DNA from: Ignavibacteriales bacterium
GTDB lineage: Bacteria > Bacteroidota > Ignavibacteria > Ignavibacteriales > Melioribacteraceae
Direction: 5' to 3'
Length of the DNA: 6,432 bases
NCBI GenBank assembly: GCA_020059785.1
Contig: JAGVBL010000388.1
Location: 1 to 6,432 of the forward strand
Made by a program: the position numbers and the translations under genes. Below, piece by piece: positions 1 to 6,432 of this stretch. The notes beneath the pieces were generated by a model. That model had not been told where the DNA came from, ran no database searches, and saw nothing but the letters and a program-made list of their open reading frames with translations. The number at the start of each line of letters is the position of its first letter. The first letter of the stretch is position 1.

Positions 1-46
1 TCGTTTTTTATTCCTATCTTTACAGCGAATAATAACAATTTCATAA
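1..46 (+). other. Leader of the lol operon, possibly with the 3' end of an upstream gene
   Basis: This short stretch precedes the first permease. A frame open from the window edge ends at a TAA at 30-32 and reads VFYSYLYSE, which could be the C-terminus of an upstream gene. A second frame ends at a TAA at 44-46. I cannot tell which, if either, is real, because too little sequence is present. The bases before the ATG at 47 (TAACAATTTCATAA) contain no purine-rich Shine-Dalgarno element. No promoter can be identified. Confidence 0.2.
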
Positions 47-1270
47 ATGCCTTTTTTAACTTTTCTTCTCAGCCGATATATCAAATCCAGGAAGGAATCC
101 AGATTTATTTCTACTATCTCATTAATAACGGCTTTAGGTATTACCCTTGGTGTAACAGTAGTTATTATTGCTCTTACTATTCTGGGCGGTTTTCAAAAAG
201 TCGTTTCGAAAAAAATAATAGATCTTAATTCCCATATTAAAATCTCTTCTTTCGGGAATAGAGATCTTCCGAATCCTGAAACTGTAATTCCATTCTTTGA
301 AAAAAATTATGGAAGTAATTTTGTAAACATAGAACCATTTATATCAAAGCTTGCTATTATAAAAAACCGGAATTATACAGAAGGGGTTACAATTACTGGA
401 CTTGCTGATACAAACCTTAGTTCCACTTTAAATAAATTCTTAAAAGAAGGTTTCATTCAAAATAATTTTGAAGGGATGCCTACGATTTTCATAGGTAAAA
501 AACTTGCCGAAAAATTATTTGTAAAAGTTGGAAACCGAGTTACTGTTTTCTCACTTCATCAGAACAAAATTCCATCAATCGAAAATCCCCCTTCGATAGA
601 ACAATTTTATGTGAGCGGAATATTTGAAAGCGGTATGTCCGAGTACGACGACTTACTTGTCTATGTTAATCTTACTGAAGCAAGAAAACTTTTTGGTATG
701 AATGATGAAATATCAGGTTATAATATAAAAGTAGCTGATATTTCAAAAATTGATTCGCTTGCCGATAAACTTCAAGAAGATCTTGGTTATCCATATTATA
801 TAAGGACAATTTTCCGTGTACATCAGAATATCTTTACATGGCTGGAGCTTCAAAAAGAACCGATACCGATTATTCTCGGCTTAATTATATTTGTTGCGGT
901 TTTTAATATAATCGGAACTCTTTTAATGATCGTGCTGGAACGAACTAAAACAATCGGTATTTTACGGTCCCTTGGTATGAAGCGCAGAAATATTATTAAC
1001 CTATTTATTTATCACGGATTATATCTTTCTATTATCGGTGTAGTAACAGGTAATCTTCTTGCTTATGTTCTAAGTATACTTCAAGAAAAGTTCAATATAA
1101 TCTCCTTACCTTCAAATGTTTATTTTGTTACAAGTGTTCCTATTTCAATAGAGTTGAATAACTATTTGTTAGTAACGACAGTAACAATAATAATTTCTTT
1201 ATTAGCATCTTTAATACCGGCTATTGTAGCGTCAAAAATTAAACCGATTTCCGCAATTAGGTTCGATTAA
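47..1270 (+). CDS. Lipoprotein-releasing ABC transporter permease (LolC/LolE family), first copy
   Basis: Inner-membrane permease subunit of a Lol-type ABC transporter, which extracts outer-membrane lipoproteins from the inner membrane and passes them to periplasmic LolA. The 407-residue length is normal for LolC/LolE. The layout is that of the FtsX/MacB permease family: a cytoplasmic start, a first membrane segment at about 21-49 (motif FISTISLITALGITLGV), a large periplasmic domain at about 50-270, then three membrane segments near 273-298, 318-345 and 372-397. A cytoplasmic coupling-helix region with LERTKTIGILRSLGM lies at 297-311. The C-terminus PAIVASKIKPISAIRFD resembles the usual YPAxxAxxxxPxxALR ending. 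An in-frame TAA directly before the ATG fixes the start at 47 or later, and the N-terminus fits the family. The next gene begins 1 base after the stop. The sequence alone does not show whether this copy plays the LolC or the LolE role, so no symbol is given. Family assignment is strong. Confidence 0.93.
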   Translation: MPFLTFLLSRYIKSRKESRFISTISLITALGITLGVTVVIIALTILGGFQKVVSKKIIDLNSHIKISSFGNRDLPNPETVIPFFEKNYGSNFVNIEPFISKLAIIKNRNYTEGVTITGLADTNLSSTLNKFLKEGFIQNNFEGMPTIFIGKKLAEKLFVKVGNRVTVFSLHQNKIPSIENPPSIEQFYVSGIFESGMSEYDDLLVYVNLTEARKLFGMNDEISGYNIKVADISKIDSLADKLQEDLGYPYYIRTIFRVHQNIFTWLELQKEPIPIILGLIIFVAVFNIIGTLLMIVLERTKTIGILRSLGMKRRNIINLFIYHGLYLSIIGVVTGNLLAYVLSILQEKFNIISLPSNVYFVTSVPISIELNNYLLVTTVTIIISLLASLIPAIVASKIKPISAIRFD

Positions 1271-1271
1271 A

Positions 1272-2501
1272 ATGATAGAATATTTCATCGCAAAAAGATA
1301 TATACGATCGAAGCATAAATTAAATTTTATTACTATCATTTCATTTTTGTCAACAGCGGGAATTACAATTGGTGTTGCAGCTCTTATAATAGTTTTATCT
1401 GTTTTTAATGGGTTCGGATCGCTCGTTACTTCAATCTTAGTCAGTTTCGATCCGCATGTAATTGTTTCGGTTACAGATGAAAAAGGATTTGAGAAAACCG
1501 AATTAGTAGAAAAGGCTCTTAAATCAATTAAGGATGTTGATGAATACTATTCCTTTGTTGAAGGTAAAGTTGTTTTAACAAATAGAGAGACTTTTGAAAT
1601 AGTAACATTGAAAGGTATTTCCAATCAGAATAAAAAGAGCACATGGGGCGTAGCTTCAAAAATTATAAGCGGTAAATTCGATTTGAATGATAACGAAGGT
1701 CCGAACAAAATAATATTGGGATTACCTCTGGCTCTTAAATTATCTGCACGTGTTGGAGATACAATTTATGCTACATCTGCATACAATATAGAAAAAACTA
1801 TTGCGTCTCTGTCTATACCAAAAACTCAAAAATTTGTCATCTCCGGAATATTCGAATCGAACAACAGGGATTATGATGTTGCTTATTCTTTCACATCATT
1901 AAAATCCGGTCAGCGACTGTTCGGTCTTCAGAATAAAATAACAGGTTACGAGGTTAGACTTAAAAACATTAAGTATTCTGATAATGTAAAGATTCAATTG
2001 GGGGCCAAAATTCCAACCGATTTATTTACAATAAGAACCTGGTACGATCTTCATAAAGACCTGTTCAGCGTAATGCTTATTGAGCGATGGGCTGCTTACA
2101 TTTTACTTTGTCTTATAATCGCGGTTGCGACCTTTAACATTTTTGCATCATTAACCATGACGGTTCTTGAGAAGAAGAAAGATATCGGCGTTATGAGGTC
2201 GATGGGATTAAGTAGAAAATCGATCTTAAAAATTTTTATGCTGGAGGGAATCCTTGTTGGAATTATAGGAACTGTAGTGGGAATTGTAATTGGTTTATTA
2301 GTTTGTTACTTGCAAATACAATATAATTTTTATCCTCTTGATCCTACCAAGTATATTATTAATTCGCTTCCGGTTCAAATAAGGTTCTCAGATATTATTG
2401 CTGTTGGACTAATGGCAATGTTCCTTTCGTTTATCGCATCATTATATCCGGCTAAAAGAGCTGCTAATGCAATTATTATTGAATCAATTAAATACGAGTA
2501 G
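1272..2501 (+). CDS. Lipoprotein-releasing ABC transporter permease (LolC/LolE family), second copy
   Basis: Second permease of the same predicted Lol complex, 409 residues and diverged from its neighbour. It has the N-terminal family motif (IAKRYIRSKHKLNFITIISF), a first membrane segment at about 19-48, a periplasmic domain at about 49-270, and membrane segments near 272-298, 321-346 and 373-395. The coupling-helix motif LEKKKDIGVMRSMGLSRKSI is at 299-318 and the ending LYPAKRAANAIIIESIKYE at 391-409. The two permeases share the strings SGIFES and LFG in matching parts of the periplasmic domain, consistent with an old duplication. The ATG lies 1 base after the upstream stop with only a weak AGG before it, so translation is probably coupled to the first permease. 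Two distinct permeases plus one ATPase gene suggest a heteromeric LolCDE complex with two ATPase copies rather than a LolF homodimer; that is inferred from E. coli. Which copy corresponds to LolC is undecided. Confidence 0.93.
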   Translation: MIEYFIAKRYIRSKHKLNFITIISFLSTAGITIGVAALIIVLSVFNGFGSLVTSILVSFDPHVIVSVTDEKGFEKTELVEKALKSIKDVDEYYSFVEGKVVLTNRETFEIVTLKGISNQNKKSTWGVASKIISGKFDLNDNEGPNKIILGLPLALKLSARVGDTIYATSAYNIEKTIASLSIPKTQKFVISGIFESNNRDYDVAYSFTSLKSGQRLFGLQNKITGYEVRLKNIKYSDNVKIQLGAKIPTDLFTIRTWYDLHKDLFSVMLIERWAAYILLCLIIAVATFNIFASLTMTVLEKKKDIGVMRSMGLSRKSILKIFMLEGILVGIIGTVVGIVIGLLVCYLQIQYNFYPLDPTKYIINSLPVQIRFSDIIAVGLMAMFLSFIASLYPAKRAANAIIIESIKYE

Positions 2502-2503
2502 AG

Positions 2504-3193
2504 ATGAACTCAACAATATTAGAAGCAAAAGAAATTTACAAATCATTCCTCCGCTTAAATAACCAGAAACTTGATATCATTAAAGGTGTTTCATTTGAAC
2601 TGGAAGCCGGCAAAATTACAATGATTGTTGGTGCATCCGGTGCCGGAAAAAGTACGTTACTGCATATTCTAAGCGGATTGGATTACCCGGATTCGGGAAG
2701 TGTTAAGATAAAAGGAACAGATCTGTTTAAGTTGAGTGATGAAAAACTATCGAAGTTTAGAAATCAGAATATCGGGTTTGTTTTTCAATTTCATCACCTG
2801 TTACCTGAATTTGATGCTCTTGAAAACGTTGCTATTCCAATTATGATTAACGGCAAGTCACTCGCTCAAGCAAAAAAGGAAGCTCACAACCTTCTTGAAT
2901 TAGTTGGATTAAGTGACAGGACTCATCACAAACCCTCAGAACTTTCCGGCGGTGAGCAACAAAGAGTTGCAGTTGCCCGTGCTCTTGCAAATAAACCATC
3001 AATAATTTTCGCAGATGAACCGACGGGCAACCTCGATTCATTCAGTAGTTCTAAAATTCATGAACTATTCCAGAATCTGAATAAGAATTTGAACCTTACA
3101 TTTTTAGTTGTTACCCACAACCCGGAGCTGGTAAAAATTTCTCATAATCTATATGAGATGAAAGACGGACTATTAGCACAAAAAATAAATTGA
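2504..3193 (+). CDS. lolD: Lipoprotein-releasing ABC transporter ATP-binding protein LolD
   Basis: Cytoplasmic ATPase that should drive the two permeases encoded just upstream. All ABC motifs are intact: Walker A GASGAGKST at 43-51, Q-loop Gln95, signature LSGGEQQR at 147-154, Walker B IIFADEP at 167-173 with catalytic Glu172, D-loop GNLDS at 175-179, and H-loop His205. The stretch after the Q-loop, QFHHLLPEFDALENV at 95-109, closely matches E. coli LolD (QFHHLLPDFTALENV as I recall it) and favours LolD over the related MacB and FtsE ATPases. The 229-residue length is typical for LolD. The start is 2 bases after the preceding stop, with only a weak AGAG very close to the ATG, so coupled translation is likely. 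No gene for LolA or LolB is in the window. The gene order, permease-permease-ATPase, differs from the lolC-lolD-lolE order of E. coli. Confidence 0.93.
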   Translation: MNSTILEAKEIYKSFLRLNNQKLDIIKGVSFELEAGKITMIVGASGAGKSTLLHILSGLDYPDSGSVKIKGTDLFKLSDEKLSKFRNQNIGFVFQFHHLLPEFDALENVAIPIMINGKSLAQAKKEAHNLLELVGLSDRTHHKPSELSGGEQQRVAVARALANKPSIIFADEPTGNLDSFSSSKIHELFQNLNKNLNLTFLVVTHNPELVKISHNLYEMKDGLLAQKIN

Positions 3194-3198
3194 GGTGA
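3192..3198 (+). promoter_or_regulatory. Strong Shine-Dalgarno site of the GH109-like gene, overlapping the lolD stop
   Basis: GAGGTGA here matches the anti-Shine-Dalgarno core and sits 3 bases before the ATG at 3202. Its first two bases are the last two of the lolD TGA stop codon (3191-3193). It supports the start at 3202 over the nearby out-of-frame ATG at 3198. It is far stronger than the signals before the three lol genes. Confidence 0.8.
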
Positions 3199-3201
3199 TG
3201 A

Positions 3202-4596
3202 ATGAAAAGTTCTCGCAGAAAATTTATTAAGACAGCTCTTGCATCTGGCGCTGCTATCGGTTTATCCTCAATTACAACATTTGCAGAAAATAAAGAAGGC
3301 AGAATTGAATTAGCCGATTCTATATTTGAACAGAAGAAAAAAAACAGGAATGTTGTAGGCCTTTCTTGTGAACCGCTCGATAAAGTAAGAATTGGTTTTA
3401 TCGGTTTAGGAATGCGGGGTCCTGATGCAGTAAGCAGAATGATGAAAATTGACGGCGTTGAAATAAAAGCATTGTGCGATCTAATTCCGGAACGGGTTAA
3501 GTCTGTTCAGGAAATGGTTAAAAAAGAAGGACGACCGGAAGCATTGGAATTTTATGGAAGTGAAAATGCTTGGATGAGAATGTGCGAACGTGATGATATC
3601 GACCTTGTCTATTCTTGCACACCGTGGGATTTACATGTACCCAATGCAATATATGCAATGAAACACGGTAAACATGCAGCTATTGAAGTTCCCGCTGCAA
3701 CCACTGTTAAAGATTGCTGGGAATTAGTAAATACTGCTGAATCGACTAGACGGCACTGTATGATGCTTGAAAATTGCTGCTACGACTTTTTTGAACTTGC
3801 AACACTTAACATGGAACGACAGGGTCTGCTTGGTGAAATTGTTCATGCTGAGTGTGCATATATACATGATTTACGCTGGCTTAAGTTCGATAAAGAAAAA
3901 GGTTATCAGGGTATGTGGCGCTTAAAGTATAGCATGAGGCATACAGGTAATCTTTATCCAACACATGGATTGGGACCTGTTGCACAAATTATGAATATTA
4001 ATCGTGGTGATAAGTTCGATTACTTAACTTCGATGTCATCCAATCAATTTGGTATGTCGCTATATGCAAAGGAAAAATTCGGGGAGGATTCACTTGAAGC
4101 AAAACAGTCCTATAAATTAGGCGATATGAACACGACATTGGTAAGGACTTACAAAGGTAAAACGATTATGATTCAGCATGATACTACAAGTCCGCGTCCT
4201 TACAGTAGAATTCACATTTTAAGCGGAACAAAAGGAATTGCAATGAAATGGCCGCAGCAAAAAATTGCTTTAGAACCAGATGCTCACGCATGGCTTAAAG
4301 ATGATGAATATAAATTACTAATGGAAAAGTATGAGCATCCGCTTGCTAAAAAAATTGGAGAGAAGGCACGCGAAGTTGGCGGGCATGGCGGAATGGATTT
4401 TATAATGGACTGGAGATTGATTTACTGCTTAAGAAACGGTCTGCCTTTAGATCAGGATGTTTACGATGCTGCAACTTGGTCTTCTTTAATTGAGTTGAGT
4501 GAGATTTCAACTTCAAATAAAAGTAAAAGTGTAGAAGTGCCGGATTTTACGAGGGGTGCATGGAAAACAACACCCAAAATTGGAATTGTGACTTAA
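3202..4596 (+). CDS. Tat-exported Gfo/Idh/MocA-family protein, GH109-like (putative NAD-dependent glycosidase)
   Basis: Probably a periplasmic glycosidase of the GH109 type. These enzymes hold a bound NAD and cleave glycosides, with alpha-N-acetylgalactosaminidase as the founding activity, by transient oxidation of the sugar. The N-terminus carries a twin-arginine signal (SRRKFIK at 4-10, a hydrophobic stretch to about 27, likely cleavage after TFA at 26-28). Folded export would fit a cofactor-bound enzyme. The Rossmann motif GFIGLGMRG is at 65-73 and a conserved acidic end of beta-2 at about D93. Family-typical strings follow: YIHDLR (220-225), LYPTHGLGP (251-259), INRGD (266-270), HDTTSPRPYSR (326-336), GGHGGMDF (393-400) and a YDAATW-SLIELSE stretch (421-434). 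These correspond to Elizabethkingia GH109 sequence as I remember it. The usual EKP motif of Gfo/Idh/MocA dehydrogenases reads EVP at 162-164. At 464 residues it is of normal length for a secreted member. Substrate is unknown, and a different sugar oxidoreductase or glycosidase activity remains possible. It is 8 bases downstream of lolD. Confidence 0.85.
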   Translation: MKSSRRKFIKTALASGAAIGLSSITTFAENKEGRIELADSIFEQKKKNRNVVGLSCEPLDKVRIGFIGLGMRGPDAVSRMMKIDGVEIKALCDLIPERVKSVQEMVKKEGRPEALEFYGSENAWMRMCERDDIDLVYSCTPWDLHVPNAIYAMKHGKHAAIEVPAATTVKDCWELVNTAESTRRHCMMLENCCYDFFELATLNMERQGLLGEIVHAECAYIHDLRWLKFDKEKGYQGMWRLKYSMRHTGNLYPTHGLGPVAQIMNINRGDKFDYLTSMSSNQFGMSLYAKEKFGEDSLEAKQSYKLGDMNTTLVRTYKGKTIMIQHDTTSPRPYSRIHILSGTKGIAMKWPQQKIALEPDAHAWLKDDEYKLLMEKYEHPLAKKIGEKAREVGGHGGMDFIMDWRLIYCLRNGLPLDQDVYDAATWSSLIELSEISTSNKSKSVEVPDFTRGAWKTTPKIGIVT

Positions 4597-4610
4597 CAAA
4601 ATTTATTTTT

Positions 4611-4679
4611 AATGGCACACAGATAAAGCAGATTTAACTGATAATAACTGATCTGTTCAACTGTCATACATGTGCTATT
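4611..4679 (+). terminator. Possible terminator: 9-bp inverted repeat between convergent genes
   Basis: AATGGCACA at 4611-4619 pairs with TGTGCTATT at 4671-4679, nine pairs including one G-U wobble. The 51-base loop can form an inner stem, CAGAT 4620-4624 with ATCTG 4651-4655. On the plus strand the stem is followed by a T-rich run (TTCTAATTTTTC) that extends into the end of the aminopeptidase gene, so it could end transcription from the GH109-like gene. The long loop and modest GC content make this a weak terminator candidate. On the minus strand the stem is followed by A-rich sequence, which does not fit a standard terminator. Confidence 0.35.
4619..4655. repeat. Four degenerate 9-10 base tandem units containing GAT
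   Basis: The units are ACAGATAAA (4619-4627), GCAGATTTA (4628-4636), ACTGATAATA (4637-4646) and ACTGATCTG (4647-4655). GAT recurs at 4622, 4631, 4640 and 4650, spaced 9, 9 and 10 bases. AACTGAT occurs twice exactly, at 4636-4642 and 4646-4652. The array sits inside the 9-bp inverted repeat at 4611-4679. From memory, similar degenerate intergenic sequences are scattered in Bacteroidetes and Ignavibacteria genomes, so this may be one member of a dispersed family. It does not encode an obvious peptide. Confidence 0.5.
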
Positions 4680-4680
4680 T

Positions 4681-6177
4681 CTAATTTTTCATTAGATAAT
4701 CAACAATTAACCTAACACCAAAACCCGTGTCGTAATTCTTTGTATAGTTTGTATAATCATGTTTAATAGAAGGACCGGCAATATCAAGGTGTGCCCATGG
4801 AATTTTTTTATCAACAAAATGCTCAAGAAATTTTCCTGCTGTTATTGCCCCGCCCCATCTTGGACCGAGATTAGAAACATCAGCAATATCACTTTTGATA
4901 AGAGGATTAAATTCTTTCCAGAATGGTAATCGCCAAATTCTCTCGAAAGTTTTTGTACCTGAATTTAAAAGATCGTCTGCTAATTTATCATAGCTCGTAA
5001 ATAAACCGGCGGAGAATAATCCCAGTGCAACAGCACAAGCACCGGTTAAAGTGGCAAAGTCAATTATCTCATCAGGTTTTTGTTGAGATGCATAATGAAG
5101 TGCATCGGCTAAAATTACTCTACCTTCAGCATCAGTATCCTTTACTTCTATAGTTTTACCTGAATAAGATTTAATAATATCGCCCGGTTTAAATGAACTA
5201 CCGCTCAGCATATTTTCTACTGCGGGAACAACACCAATTAATTCAAAAGGTAATTTCAATATTGCAGCGGCTCTAATAATACCAAGAACAACTGCCCCGC
5301 CGGCCATATCGGCTTTCATTTCTAACATACCGGCTGTTGGTTTGATTGATAATCCACCACTGTCATATGTGACACCTTTACCTACAAGAGCAATTTTCTT
5401 TTTAGGTTTAATCCGTGGTTTATAATGGGCAACAATCATACATGGTGGCTTGCTGCTTGCATTACCAACAGCAAGTATTGCATTCATTTTTTTACGTTCA
5501 AGTTCTTTTTTATCGAATACTTTTACATCAACTCCATACCTGTTTAATTCCAATTTTGCTCTTTTACCAAATTCCATCGGGGTTAATGTAATAGCAGGTT
5601 CGTTCACCAGATCACGTGTAAAGTAAACCGAATCTATAATTTTTTTTGTGTTCACTATAATATTGTTCAACAAATTTTTATTAGTATAATGAAACACAAG
5701 ATTGAGTTTAGCGGTTTTTTCTTTTTCGGATTTGTAGTAATCGAAAGTGTAGTTACCAAGCATTATTCCTTCGATAAACGTTTGTAAAAAGTATTCTTCA
5801 CTTTCAAATGCAGACTTAAAATCATTATAATTCGGTAAGATTATATTTACTGTTTGAATATTTTTTCTAATAAGCAAAGGAATAAATCCGGCAAAATAAT
5901 TTCTGAAAAAATCTACTGTAAAATCTTCTTCTAGTTTAACTTTCTTGAGAAATATTACCGAGGGTTCAGCTTTCTCAGTATAGTAGATAAGTTCATCACC
6001 CTTCTTATCAATAAAATTCTTCTTCTGGATTTTATTAAGAGAGACATTCAAAGATTGCTGAAAACTTTCGAGCAGCTTTTCATTTAATTTTGATTCAATG
6101 AAAAATTTAACCAGGCATGAATGATCGCGGAATTTAATTTCATCTGATTCAGCTTTTATATTCAAACTGAAATGCAT
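4681..6177 (-). CDS. pepA: Leucyl aminopeptidase, peptidase family M17 (cytosol aminopeptidase)
   Basis: Cytoplasmic two-metal exopeptidase that removes N-terminal residues from peptides during protein turnover; family members are usually hexamers. The 498-residue length is normal. A variable N-terminal domain (about 1-165) precedes the catalytic domain (about 180-498). The active-site residues align with E. coli PepA at a constant offset of three: Lys267, Asp272 and Lys279 in VGKGVTYDSGGLSIKP, Asp290 in MKADMAGGA, and Asp349, Glu351 and Arg353 in DTDAEGRV. FATLTGACAVALG is at 374-386. The signature normally begins NTDAEGRL; here the first residue is Asp347 and the residue after Arg is Val354, neither being a metal ligand. 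An in-frame TAA immediately before the ATG, plus a well-placed AGGAG, fixes the start. There is no signal peptide. The gene follows an NrnA-like phosphoesterase gene by 8 bases and converges on the GH109-like gene. Confidence 0.95.
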   Translation of the reverse strand: MHFSLNIKAESDEIKFRDHSCLVKFFIESKLNEKLLESFQQSLNVSLNKIQKKNFIDKKGDELIYYTEKAEPSVIFLKKVKLEEDFTVDFFRNYFAGFIPLLIRKNIQTVNIILPNYNDFKSAFESEEYFLQTFIEGIMLGNYTFDYYKSEKEKTAKLNLVFHYTNKNLLNNIIVNTKKIIDSVYFTRDLVNEPAITLTPMEFGKRAKLELNRYGVDVKVFDKKELERKKMNAILAVGNASSKPPCMIVAHYKPRIKPKKKIALVGKGVTYDSGGLSIKPTAGMLEMKADMAGGAVVLGIIRAAAILKLPFELIGVVPAVENMLSGSSFKPGDIIKSYSGKTIEVKDTDAEGRVILADALHYASQQKPDEIIDFATLTGACAVALGLFSAGLFTSYDKLADDLLNSGTKTFERIWRLPFWKEFNPLIKSDIADVSNLGPRWGGAITAGKFLEHFVDKKIPWAHLDIAGPSIKHDYTNYTKNYDTGFGVRLIVDYLMKN

Positions 6178-6180
6178 TTA

Positions 6181-6187
6181 CTCTCCT
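6181..6187 (-). promoter_or_regulatory. Shine-Dalgarno site of pepA, overlapping the upstream stop codon
   Basis: Read on the minus strand this is AGGAGAG. The AGGAG core (6187-6183) ends 5 bases before the ATG at 6177 and shares two bases with the TAG stop (6188-6186) of the phosphoesterase gene. The arrangement suggests that ribosomes ending the first gene can restart on pepA. Confidence 0.75.
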
Positions 6188-6432
6188 ATTGATTTAAATA
6201 CTTTTGAGCAGCTTCTATAATTTTATTCTTTACGTCGTCAATTCTGATATTGAAAAACCTTGCACCGGCAGCATTTGTATGCCCTCCTCCGCCAAATTCT
6301 GAAGCAAGTTTATTTACTGTAATACTACCTTTAGAGCGAAAGCTTACTTTTACATCGTCCTTCAATTCGTATATTAAAATTCCAATCTGTACACCGATAA
6401 TAGAAAGACAATAATTTACAAATCCATCAACA
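6186..6432 (-). CDS. DHH/DHHA1-family phosphoesterase, C-terminal part (NrnA-like), 5' end outside the window
   Basis: Only the last 81 codons are present, entering from the right edge of the window; I translated this part directly. The fragment is a DHHA1 domain: VKVSFRSKGSITVNKLAS at 28-45 leads into FGGGGHTNAAGA at 46-57, the glycine-rich substrate-binding motif with its conserved His51, and it ends AAQKYLNQ. This is the C-terminal domain of the NrnA type, cytoplasmic enzymes that degrade very short RNA oligonucleotides and often also dephosphorylate 3'-phosphoadenosine 5'-phosphate. Family members are about 320 residues, so some three quarters of the gene, including the catalytic DHH motif, lies outside. 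Other DHHA1 phosphoesterases, such as those acting on cyclic dinucleotides, share this domain, so the exact substrate is not certain and no symbol is given. Confidence 0.88.
   Translation of the reverse strand, partial: VDGFVNYCLSIIGVQIGILIYELKDDVKVSFRSKGSITVNKLASEFGGGGHTNAAGARFFNIRIDDVKNKIIEAAQKYLNQ

Noticed and set aside
1..231. Frame 1 open from the window edge and overlapping the first permease
   Set aside because: It would overlap the well-supported permease start by more than 180 bases and reads as low-complexity, tyrosine- and asparagine-rich sequence typical of an out-of-frame AT-rich gene.
2847..3041. 64-codon open frame on the minus strand inside lolD
   Set aside because: It lies fully antisense to conserved lolD motifs (Walker B and the ABC signature), has no recognisable family features and no supporting ribosome-binding site; it is a shadow of lolD.
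2504..3193. MacB- or FtsE-type ATPase as an alternative to LolD
   Set aside because: The QFHHLLPEF stretch after the Q-loop and the two adjoining LolC/E-type permeases fit LolD; there is no membrane-fusion protein gene of the MacA type and no ftsX-length permease nearby.
3358..3369. Lipobox-like GLSC at residues 53-56 of the GH109-like protein, suggesting a lipoprotein carried by the adjacent Lol system
   Set aside because: It is too far from the N-terminus and is not preceded by a hydrophobic signal stretch; the hydrophobic region ends at about residue 27 with a normal TFA-type cleavage site, so this is a soluble Tat substrate, not a clear lipoprotein.
1..6432. A hidden novel defence, mobile or RNA-based system
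   Set aside because: Coding genes of known families fill nearly the whole window; I found no transposase, integrase, phage, toxin-antitoxin, CRISPR, tRNA or riboswitch-like sequence on either strand.

Overview
This AT-rich window carries five complete protein genes and the 3' end of a sixth, with no RNA genes, mobile elements or CRISPR arrays. The proteins point to a Gram-negative bacterium of the Bacteroidetes/Chlorobi/Ignavibacteria (FCB) kind. The reasons are a Lol lipoprotein-release transporter (so there is an outer membrane), a Tat-exported GH109-type Gfo/Idh/MocA protein, and lysine/isoleucine/asparagine-rich proteins. Ribosome-binding signals are mixed: some starts have clear Shine-Dalgarno sequences and others have none. 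Lineage is inferred from protein style, not from a marker gene.

Plus strand, 47-4596: a tightly packed run of four genes. Two FtsX/LolC-LolE-type permeases (47-1270 and 1272-2501, 1 base apart) are followed 2 bases later by the LolD-type ATPase (2504-3193). Together they should form the inner-membrane ABC complex that extracts lipoproteins and hands them to periplasmic LolA. Eight bases after lolD, behind a strong ribosome-binding site that overlaps the lolD stop codon, comes a Tat-signal-bearing GH109-like protein (3202-4596). It is probably a periplasmic NAD-dependent glycosidase and has no obvious functional tie to lipoprotein sorting.

Intergenic, 4597-4680: the only gap of any size, lying between convergent genes. 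It holds four degenerate 9-10 base units containing GAT, framed by a 9-bp inverted repeat that could act as a terminator.

Minus strand, 6432-4681: the last 81 codons of a DHH/DHHA1 phosphoesterase (NrnA-like), then an M17 leucyl aminopeptidase whose ribosome-binding site overlaps the phosphoesterase stop codon, suggesting translational coupling. All catalytic and metal-binding residues of the aminopeptidase are present, with two changes in the family signature around them.

Most of the window is ordinary core-genome content. I see no convincing novel system. The points most worth a second look are the GH109-like gene appended to the Lol operon and the intergenic repeat.
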